Source: Pezicula radicicola | Taxonomy: Eukaryota > Ascomycota > Leotiomycetes > Helotiales > Dermateaceae | Reading direction: 5' to 3' | Assembly: GCA_003008705.1 (NCBI GenBank) | Contig: PDUO01000046.1 | Coordinates: 124,001-188,000 of the forward strand | Length of the DNA stretch: 64,000 nt | Part shown: piece by piece, positions 1 to 9,255 of the stretch | How positions within the stretch are numbered: the first letter of the stretch is position 1 | How the letters are laid out: every line of letters begins with the position of its first letter | Translations under genes and position numbers: made by a program | Notes under the pieces: generated by a model | The model's input: the letters and a program-made list of their open reading frames with translations, nothing else | What the model was told of the DNA's origin: nothing | Databases searched by the model: none

Positions 1-549
1 TCTTATATTCGTACGCGTTTTTGTTTTTGAGGCAATTGGCTTCGAGCTAAGGAGCCGAGTTTTATTTCAGGTATCACTGAGCAACAACTTGACTGCTAGT
101 AGCGGGAACGAAGGACAATTTATAGAAGAGAACGAGAGACTGGTGCTGAGCCTGAACGAGAGCTGTGGGGATAACTGAGACGAAAACCAGAACTCTGCGC
201 TTCTCTTACAGTTAATCCACCAATACTGCGATATTACGATAGGTAGGTTTTGCCCTGATCTAGGATTCTCGAATTTCCTTTCTAGCATTGTGCTAAGCCA
301 TCCCTTGTAGAGCCTCCTTGTTTGCGGGGAAGATAGTTCTCAGGCGGAGAATTAAGTGGCCGATATTGGCACCTGCCTACCACAACTGCATCCTATTTCT
401 ACCTCCTAAATAAATGTTATTCGGTGGGTTGGTGGTTTCTCGTAAACATAGCGCTGCAGGGGTCTGTATCCAATTAGAAGAGTGCCGGTTATGCTACATT
501 AGTTAAATTCCATAGAAATCACCTTATTTTTGCATTATGTATCCTCTTT
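1..549. other. Intergenic, no gene seen
   Basis: No open frame here has convincing protein composition, and I see no RNA gene. The block ends at the transposase relic that follows and is probably degraded repeat DNA. Confidence 0.4.
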
Positions 550-1200
550 GTGCCGGCAGAAAAATACCTCTTGCCTATGCCTAGGACCTATTTAGACCCA
601 TCTTTTGAAGTTATTCAGAGAATTTATATCGATATTCGACGACTCCTAAATAGCCCTCAGGCTTCGCCCTCACCCTCTCCTCCTAGGCCTCCTCAAACCC
701 AAACTCGAAGATATTGGCCACCAACAACTCGTACAGATCGAGTTCGAATAAAGACAGCTCTTAACTAGGCTACACCACGAAGAATTAGCCGGCAATATGG
801 GTATACTCTGAGGCAGATTAGCCTAGCGAGAGAATGCTAGTACAACGCCTTAGAAGAAGGGTAGATGTAGCCGAAAAATAAAGATCGACGAGCCAAAGAG
901 GCAGGAGATGGTTGACTGGCTATTAGCCTCACCTTCTTATCGACATGTGCCCTATAATAAAAATCTCCTACAAGCTGCGCCAGAGCTCGGGCTTCAGGAC
1001 TATGGCGTAGAGGCTATTCGGACTGCTTTTTTAAGGGAAGGATATAGCCGATAGGTTGCAAAGCGGAAGGGATTTTCGGATGACCTAGCTATAATGAGAT
1101 ACCGGGTACGATTTGCCGAAGATGGCCTTGGCCATTAGGAGAGGCATCAACAATAGGTGTTTTCAGATAAGGTTTGGGCATATAGGGGGCTTTTACTTAA
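550..1200 (+). pseudogene. Tc1/mariner-type transposase relic
   Basis: Conceptual translation resembles the N-terminal half of a fungal Tc1/mariner transposase. A helix-turn-helix-like part reads DRVRIKTALN and then, past a stop, YTLRQISLARE. From 881 the frame gives a segment beginning KIDEPKRQEMVDWLLASPSY, then KRKGFSDDLAIMRYRVRFAE and finally FSDKVWA, which matches the usual FSDEVWAMGG block before the first catalytic Asp region. The frame is broken by several TAG stops at places where the family normally has Trp or Gln, as RIP-type mutation would produce. Everything after about 1200 is lost. I saw no terminal inverted repeats around it. Family assignment is from remembered motifs; the breaks are read directly. 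Confidence 0.72.
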
Positions 1201-2044
1201 AAACAATTACGAAAATGGAACTAAAAGGTTTAAAAATAACGGATAAGATAATTTGAGTACCTTAAAGCTTTAAAATCAAGTTTTGATAGATTTTATTTAC
1301 TTTTGTGGAAGGTAGTAAGTAGTATTGCGGACGAAGACTTCTAATACGTGGACATCATCGGTAGTTCATTAACATAGAACATAAAGAGTATCGGTAGTTC
1401 GTTAGCGCGAAACGATTTCCTTATCAATAGTGTTACGATTCGCACAGATAGCTTGTATAGCTAGGGTCACGTAAGGGTTGCCTTGTTTATTCTTTTCGTC
1501 AATGTCAATACAGCCTATATTAATCAGTCCTATGTAGGGGTAAATGCACCTAATTTATATTTATTTAAATCTTTGAATTTTAATTTAACTTTATTTGTAT
1601 ACCGCTCGATTCAATTTATAAAGCTATTAAAATTATATAAATTTTCGACGAACATTTATATGTAATACTAGAAGTAGTTAATCCGCTCTAGACTAGGATT
1701 TATTTACTACTATTTGTTTTATTTAACTTCTATCTATAATAACCTAGTTAATTCTAGCAGTAGTAATTAGATATTTAGGAATTAGAATATAAAGATTAAG
1801 AGCTTTCTATTTAGATTAATTTTATAAGGGATTATAGTTAAGTAATATAGCAGTGTTATTAGAAAGTAGTATCTTAAGAAAGAACCGGGGGGGTTCTTTT
1901 CCTTTTTTTTCTCTCTTAGATCCTACAGCACCAGTTCTTCATTGAAACTCCCCAATCCCCACAATCATAAACACAACCCCAATCATAAGTCTCCTTAACC
2001 TTACAAGCAAATTTCTCAAGTTCCTTATTCTCCTCCCGTAATTC
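1201..2044. other. AT-rich degraded DNA with a short direct repeat
   Basis: Strongly AT-rich and stop-dense, without a credible gene. Between about 1350 and 1420 the phrase ATCGGTAGTTC occurs twice in a similar context. Likely the tail of the transposon relic plus RIP-mutated sequence. Confidence 0.45.
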
Positions 2045-2928
2045 CTATTTCACAGATTTCAACTCCTTATTCAATGGCCTCAACTTGCCATTCGATTCTT
2101 TTAGGGAAGAAATTTTTTTCTTCAGTGAAGTGGAATTCTTTTCCGTTTTATGGTGTAGTTGGTCCTCTTCGAATATCTTCCGAGTTTTGAAAAATTGAAA
2201 TAAAGACTTCCATTCAGATTCAAGAGCCTGAATTTTGTGGTTCATGAGAAGGTATTCATTGAATACTTCGTTTTTCCGTAGTTCCTCCCAAGAATTTCCT
2301 TCTGCTTCTTTTTCTTCTTCTTTACTGAAGCAAGAGTCATCAGGATTGTTTTCCTTCTTTTCGTACTCTTCTAATATCTTCTCATTTTGAGAGTATGGAA
2401 ATGAAGATTTCCATTGCGAGTCAAGACTATGTATCTTCTGTTTCATAAGGAGGTGTTCGTTAAACACTTCGTTTTCGCGTAGTTCTTCGAATGAATTTAT
2501 ATCTCCTTCTTTCGTCTCTCCTTTGACGGACGAGGAGTCATGAGGATCGTTGTTTTCGTTCTTCTCGTATTCCTTGCCCCGAGAAAAGATCTCTTTGTAT
2601 GGAGTTTTGGGGTTTGGTATATATGTTAATTCAGGAAGTGGTTGTATCAAAGCGCAGAATTTTTGGGTGTAGATATTTGATTCTTCTCTGTTCTTTCTAG
2701 GATGTTGTGATGATGTTTGATTGTGTTTTTCTCGAGTTCTTTTATTCAGGAAAATATTTTTGCGTAGGGTGTTTTGGAGGGGTTTGGCCTGGAGGTGGTT
2801 AATTGATTTTGGTTTTGATGTTGGTTTTGGTGGTAGTTTTCGGTTTGGAGGAATCGTTTGGTTGTGAAGTTGGTGAAGTGAGTATGTCTGATGGCTCTTG
2901 AAAGCCGGGTTAAGGTTGCGGGACGCAT
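2045..2928 (-). pseudogene. Broken coiled-coil repeat protein
   Basis: I do not recognise the family. The ATG at 2928 opens a basic, Arg/Thr-rich, acid-poor 60-residue segment that looks like a mitochondrial presequence and ends KTPYAKIFS-stop. After a frame change, a second open stretch runs to 2045 and repeats the same phrase as KTPYKEIFSRGKEYEKN. That stretch holds two copies of a unit of about 67 residues (EELRENEVFNEHLLM... and EELRKNEVFNEYLLM...) rich in Glu, Lys and Asn, with strong coiled-coil character. The first stop aligns with an Arg in the second copy (CGA to TGA), suggesting a mutated repeat protein. The second stretch has no ATG at its head. A spliced, functional gene remains possible. 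Confidence 0.35.
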
Positions 2929-4468
2929 GATTGGTTATTTGATTATTATCTGATGATGTGGTGTGATGGGTGAGTGGTCGAAGTTTTGGAATAAATGTCC
3001 AAAGGAAGGAGGATGTTCTTTTGGAGAAATTAGATAGGCGAATTTTTATTTATCGAGTTAATACAGTCCAATCTCCAATAGAAATTTTCAGAAACGAGAA
3101 ATGCTAAGTATTTAGTTAGCTCTGGGTTTATATGATACGCGCTAGTTTAGAATGAGGGATTCGACTAAGGTACTTAGCTGGATTTAATTGCTTCCGATTA
3201 AGATTCTTAGAAAGTACTGTGACTGGCTTTTGTACAGGAAGACTACATTTCTTATTGATGTTAGTTGGGAACCAAGAGCCTTTGTCCTCCTTAAATTTCT
3301 AACTTTTTTTTAGAGCGTTTCCGGTAGTTGTAGGATAATTTAAAGATTTTAAGCTGCTCTATTCTCTTTAGTAACCAACCTATGGTCATCATTTTTCTTG
3401 GCTAACTTTAGCTAGCCTGATTAATTATTTGGTGCTGATGTGGTCTGTGGACATCTACCTTTCGGAGCGTGAGAGGGAAAGGGATATTCACTCTCCTGGT
3501 ACAAGTACATCCAAAGGCGCAAATTTTTATGAGTTATCCTTGGCTATATCGGGAAAGGGGGGCAACAAGAGTATTGGGAGTACTAAAAACAAAGACGGAC
3601 AAATTCGAAGTCGAGTGCTTCGAGTTCGAGAATCTTCATTCAGAATCAGGCCTCAGGGTTTAGGTTGGGAGATGTGGAAAGTTTTGTTATTTCTTGTTTT
3701 TAAAGGCTATTATTGGCGGTTGTGAAAATAAGACTTCTTTGGGTGATGGATTTGCTGATTTTGAATTGTGGGTTATCAAGGATTTGAACAGGTCGCTTAA
3801 TTTATTTTGAGTAACTGGCTTAACTTCAGTAACCGACTTAACTTGAGTTACTGACTTAACTCGAGTAATTCAGTGAATGTAATCCACTTAGCAAAGTTAA
3901 CACGACAATAAAATTCACATTCAAAGCAAAAGGAGATGTAAAGAAGAGTGTGATGCTATGCTACGTCAAAAGAAAGAAAAAATCCCCCCATGCTAAAATC
4001 GCCTCTCAAAAGCAAAGCTTGAAAGGTTCTCAAAAAAGGCTCAAAAACTTGATGCTGAAAGTAGCATCAAAAAAGTCGCCGCAGAAGTGAGAAAAGAAAA
4101 CTAAAGATACATATTTTCCCCTTCTGTGAATGATTGTTATGTCGGATCCCTCTAACTTCCCAAGCTTCCGATCTATCAAACCGTTTCTCGCTGACATTTC
4201 GATATGCTTTGACTGTGAAATTGAGACTTATCGCGTGAAGACAATAAGGTTCTTAGTTGTCTTTTGACCCGGTATCCGACGTCCATCATTCGTATGTTCC
4301 CTTCCATAATATCTTCTCCACTCCATATCCCAAACGTTCTCCCAAAGATGGTCAATGTCTTGCTTCGATGTAAGAAGAATGCACAACCGGAAACCCAAAA
4401 CCAGAAATTGAAAGTCACGCTTGGAAATCAAACGCAAATACCATCATAGCTTCCTCAACCAAAGACTC
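2929..4468. other. Intergenic, no convincing gene
   Basis: About 1.5 kb with only low-quality open frames. The one at 3429-3725 has no recognisable domain, and I treat it as chance. The block holds the 18-bp tandem repeat listed separately and an A-rich stretch near 3900-4110. It lies downstream of the minus-strand gene that ends at 4469. Confidence 0.4.
3809..3871. repeat. 18-bp tandem repeat, about 3.5 copies
   Basis: Successive units at 3809, 3827 and 3845 read GAGTAACTGGCTTAACTT, CAGTAACCGACTTAACTT and GAGTTACTGACTTAACTC, followed by a partial fourth. Differences are mostly transitions. Related AAGTAACT/GACTT phrases recur near 31095-31140. Confidence 0.75.
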
Positions 4469-6981
4469 TTAGTATGTGGAAAAGTCGGTGAACTCCTCAA
4501 TGGGATCGACATAGTTCTCCTTAAACTTTTTCTCCTCCCAGCTCTCCCATAAGCTCTCTTCTTTGCCGACGGGTTGGTCAGGGTACTGCTTCTGGAGTTG
4601 GTTGGCTTGATGGTGGAGGAGGCTGTATTGATAGGATGCGACGTCTGGAGTGCGAGGCTTTGGGTAAGCTTGAAGAGGTTCGTTGTTGTCATCCCAGAGG
4701 AGAGTTCGTGCTGAACGATGATTTGTGTTCATGAGTGGGGTCGACATGGGAGGAGGAGAAGAAGAGAAGGATCCAAAGCTGTTAAAGTAATCAAGGTGAC
4801 CGAAATCGTAGCTTCCGTCCATGGTTTTGGGTGTATCTGCGCCTGCAGCAGGTAGATCTTGTGCATAATCCATAGGAGAGAGGCTTCGGGACGTTTCTGG
4901 TGTGAACTGAGGCTTTTCGACTGAAGGACGTGGAGGGGAAGACGTTAAGGTAGCTTGGTTGGAGATCAAGTTGTTGGCATCGGCTGGGTGACTAGTCATC
5001 TCGCTCGAATAATGGTGTGCTGCCGTGGCAGGGTCTTGGATCAGAGTGCTATCAGATCGATCTGGGGTGAAGTCCATTGAGGCGGTAGCGTCATGGTTCA
5101 TTTCGCGATTGTGGTGGTGTAGCGCTTCTGTTGGCTGTTGTCCAATTGGAGTTGCAGGTTTCACGGGTTGCGACTTTACACTTGGGAAAGGCAAAGGACC
5201 TTGCGACTTCTTAGACAAAGCCATGAATTGATCAGCAAAAGCTGCACTTGTCAAAGCGCTTAAGCTGAACTGGGACTTGGAAGCTGGGGCTGCGGTCAGT
5301 CGTGGCTCTCTTTGGATAGGGTAAGAGATTGTGTCGGTGTGTGGGGAGTTATTAGATTGAGTTGTAGAACCTAGGTCAGAGGTCAGGTTCTGAGAACTGA
5401 GACGGAGATTTCTGTCGCCGCGGCGACCAAATGAAGGAGAGAGGGGTGTTCCGATGGCTCCTGTCTTCAGAAAATTCGGCTTTACTGGAGTTGAGGTTGT
5501 GGGAGCCACCATAGAAGCATTTGCTTGAGAGGGAGTACGAGGAGATGGATACCTACTGTAAGAAGTTGCTCGAGGTTGTCGCAGTGTTTGTGGAGTGATA
5601 ATGTTGGCTGGAGTGGAAGCTCGGCTAATGCTCTGTGGGGTCTTCTGATTGAACATTAGCTAAATTCCTTCAATATATACATGCTGTGAACTTACCAAGT
5701 TCTTTCCCAAGAGAGTGTTGGCATGCTTTGGAGTCATTGGCTGTTGAAGAGTTTCCGAAATAGCGTAGTGGCTTGAGGTAGTCGTTCCTTGAAAGTGCAA
5801 GTCCTGTGCATCAACATCTGCAGTAGGTGTATCGGTACGAAGGCGCTTTTCTTGCGGTTGTGGTGTGGCAGATTGGCGAGCTCCCGACATTTGAACGTCC
5901 TCTGGGCAAAGAACCCGCTTGTTGCGTGACTTCTGTGATACCTGTGCCTTTAAGGCTTCTTCCAGGCTACCAAATGGATTGGGTTGTTGGAGTAAAGTGT
6001 CTGGATCGAAGTCTGGCATCAAGCTTTGATCATAACCATTTGTATGGTAACCGTATTGAGACTGGCCAGAGCTCATTTGCTGTGCTCTGACAGCTTCCTC
6101 GAGGCTGTTGAACTTATTGGGCTGTGTCAAAAACTTACTTGGGTTAGAAAAGGCGATTGTTCCTTCCTTCGAAACAGAATCAGTTTGCTTTCGAGAACTT
6201 GCTCCAGCTCGCTTGCCAGATGCTTTGCGTGGGCCTGAAATGGGTTCCATAGCAGCTCCTGGGTACTCATGTGCCTGCAACGACTTTGGGCCTGCGGCAT
6301 TGTCTACAGGATTCTGTGGGTTGTTTTCAGAAATACCATGCTGTCGCAATCCAACGTTGAAAGAAGTCTGCCTCTCCAAACCTCCACCGAATACATCGTC
6401 TTCATCCCAATGATTCCGACCCCATTCCTGGCCCGGCTTCTTCTCATCAGAAGTGCGCAGCAAATTGAGTGGCTTACTCGATTTTAGAAGGGGGGCTGAT
6501 GGTAGTAGTTGGCGTCCTCGACTAATAGTTGCATGCTTTCTAATAAGGGGGCTTGAAGATGGCGAGTTTGGTACGTAGTCATCGTCAGAATCCTCATCAA
6601 GCTTCTCGGCTTTAGAAGCTGGCTTTGGCTTTGGTTTTGGCTTGCCTAACAAGTTAGGGTAAGGGTTTTCGGAAGATTCTTCAGCGAATTTCTTGTACCT
6701 AGGGACAGTTAGAAAATAATCTACCTTAAGGAAAAGGCCGTAACGTGACAGGTACTCTTGATGTTGAAGGAACTAATGCTAATAGAGGGAAGGAATACAT
6801 ACTGGGGTAGCTTCTTGTAAGAACTGGCAACATAGCGCACGCCATTAACCGTCCATTGGTGACCTGCTCTAGGCCATTTCTTCAGACATAATTTGACAAT
6901 GTCATGAATGGACGTGCCGCGCTGCTTCTCCCGAAGGATAAACTCGGCCTCCTCGTCTGTGTACTTCTGAGTACCAACCAT
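4469..6981 (-). CDS. Hypothetical protein with N-terminal helix-turn-helix-like segment (3 exons)
   Basis: Model: exons 6981-6803, 6698-5696 and 5644-4469, giving 785 aa. Intron 1 is GTATGT...CTAG (104 nt). Intron 2 is GTAAGT...CAG (51 nt) with a GCTAATG branch point, and both joins keep frame. The first 60 residues (KYTDEEAEFILREKQ, then RAGHQWTVNGVRY) look like a SANT/homeodomain-like DNA-binding helix bundle. The rest is low-complexity Ser/Pro/Gln sequence with basic patches (KPKPKPKP), an acidic run (DEDSDDD) and two related NPF-SLEEA(V/L)-A- phrases. The start has a good context (CAACC ATG G). An upstream exon ending at about 7024 could splice to 6966 and replace the first five residues. 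A nuclear regulatory protein is my inference; the family is not recognised. Confidence 0.7.
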
Positions 6982-7369
6982 GGTTGCTACTACTAATGAT
7001 AACAGCAATGATTATGATACCAACCTTGAGGTCAATGGTCGAGGCTGATGGGCCAATGGTATTGGACGACGATGATCTCGAAGGAGGAGGTTTGTGGATT
7101 CTGGACGATGGTGATACTTTCTTTGAAGTTGACAATAACGCTGTTGTGAATAAGTCTCTAAGTTTGTTGTTAGTGGGAAGTCTGCAGCCGAAGAAAAGAT
7201 CGGCGAGAAAGAAGCCATATGGATCGGACGATCACGGATTCACTTCAACGTTAAGAGCATTTGTTGTGAATCAGATCCATGGAATGAAATAGATGATGTT
7301 GCAGAGGGCATGCTGTCGCAGGATAGATGATGGACTTACTGCAAAGGCGACGATGTTGTAGCTTTGATA

Positions 7370-7795
7370 TCAAAGATCTTCCCCAAAGAGAACCGACTCA
7401 GCGTTCCGAGCTTTGATATACTCGGGAAACTTGTATTTGCGATGAAGATGGTGGAAATCCAAAAGGTAGTTTCGAAGGTAGAAGTTGATCGGGGTTGAGC
7501 TTTGAACAGGTCTCCGAAAGAAAGGATGCTGATCGCGGCAGTTGAAGTCGACGTCAGTGGTGGAAAGGAGGGAGCAAGGAGCAAAAGAAGCAACGCAACC
7601 AAGATGATGGCGCAGCTGCGGATTGATAATGATTCTTCGAAAACCAGATCTGCTCTGAAGATGATATGATTCCGAAGAAGCTGCGATTCTATTCTTGAGA
7701 AAGTAAAAGTTTTGAATCAGATGTTGAATGGTGGATGTTGATGAGGTTGCGACTCGAAGCGAACACAATAGGTTTTTATAGGCTGTGAAGGACAA
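7370..7795 (-). CDS. Possible small hypothetical protein (141 aa)
   Basis: An uninterrupted frame with plausible protein composition, basic and aromatic-rich, ending RKYKFPEYIKARNAESVLFG. No domain is recognised. It lies just upstream of the helix-turn-helix gene on the same strand and could instead be part of that gene's leader, or chance. Confidence 0.28.
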   Translation of the reverse strand: MSFTAYKNLLCSLRVATSSTSTIQHLIQNFYFLKNRIAASSESYHLQSRSGFRRIIINPQLRHHLGCVASFAPCSLLSTTDVDFNCRDQHPFFRRPVQSSTPINFYLRNYLLDFHHLHRKYKFPEYIKARNAESVLFGEDL

Positions 7796-9255
7796 TACTA
7801 CTCGGGATCAAAAATAGAAACTGGGTGAATTTTGACGATTCACGAAGGGGGGAGTTTGGCAGATAGGTATGCGGCGAGATCATGAAGAGCCAAAGGTTAG
7901 ACCTGTATTTGTACATATCATGATGTCTGGACTACAAATGCTCGAGCTAAGTATTTACGGAGAGAAGAAACACCAGCACACAGTATCAGTGACCACACTT
8001 GTACGTAGCAATCTATGCATTGGGCTATCATAAACAGTAAAGGAGAAAGTTGTGTGTGCGCTAAGCATTCGTATGCCCTTTAACTTGAACATTTTCTTTT
8101 GAAGAAACAGAAAAATGGAAGAAAAAGAAAAGAGTAATACAGCTTTGAGAAGCAAGTAAATCTGACTCTTGCACTATCAATAACAGAAATTTCATAAAAA
8201 AGAGTTGTGAAATGACTCTTGTTTCCATCAAAAATTTGGCGCACTGTCCAACTAGGACGCGACAAGGACGTACCACGCGACAAGCAGATACTGCTCGACA
8301 AAGCACTGGAACTAAACAGTAGTTCTGAAGACAATGCCAGTGGATATGGAAAGCAAGATTCACCTAGTAATACTTCAATAAGTGAGAAAAATCCCGAGCA
8401 GACTGTGGTGGTTGAATGCTGTGAAATTGGTAGCTTGGTAGGTTTGGAAGAAGTAGGAACACAGATGGTCGATGCTAGGAAGTTTTGATGTTGAATTAAG
8501 CTCTTCATTAGTGCATCACGGGTTTCTCCGATCCAATCAGAATTCTGTACGTAGATCAAGTGACTTAAACTATTAACCCTAAGCGATCTACTGAGATAAA
8601 ATTAGAATAGAAGCGTACCTAAATATTTAGGTACATTTACTCAATATCCCTTCCGGCTGTAGTATTCGCTAATTTCGCTTAATTGGAATTTAAGGGGTAG
8701 AAGGAATTTAAAAGCTCTACAGTTACCTAGTATTGACAACAGAGACCACTCCAAAGGATAATAAAACCGGCCTTACTGTATGAGTGCATAATGTAAGGTA
8801 AATTTGCTGTTCAAAAATTATTTTGCACGTCCACTCAACATTAAAAGAACAAGAATCACAGTATATGAAATAAACATGGACCAGTTCAAAGCTTCTATTA
8901 ATTGCAATTCGACCTCAAATTTATTGGAGGAAAAAATTTATTAAATGATTGAAATTCCAAAACTAAGCTAAATCAGTACTCCGTGCCACAGTGGCAATAT
9001 CACCAAGGAGAGTAATTTGAATGTAACCCTCAAGTGATGCTTATTAGGCTACAACAAGAGGTGAAATGCTGAAAGTGTCCAATTATTGACTTGATTTAGT
9101 CAAACAAAGTCCATTATCCAGAATCTCAGCTTCAATTCTCTTTGAATCACTGATATCACACAGATATCAAGATAGAGACTTCTGAATCTTCTTGCCCTTG
9201 TTGATGAGGCCTTGTATGCCAACACTCAATATTCCAAAGCTATCAATTTGAACAT
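7796..9255. other. Intergenic with a palindrome
   Basis: No supported gene. Opposed frames at 8080-8559 (minus) and 8219-8488 (plus) overlap, and neither has a recognisable domain. The stretch from 8560 to 9250 is AT-rich and holds the 20-bp palindrome listed separately. Confidence 0.4.
8615..8634. repeat. Perfect 20-bp palindrome
   Basis: GTACCTAAATATTTAGGTAC is self-complementary over its full length. It sits in AT-rich intergenic DNA about 0.6 kb beyond the 3' end of the rhamnosidase gene. Confidence 0.85.

Noticed and set aside
5025..6487. Plus-strand open frames at 5025-6487
   Set aside because: Antisense to the three-exon minus-strand gene, with no domain or conserved composition.
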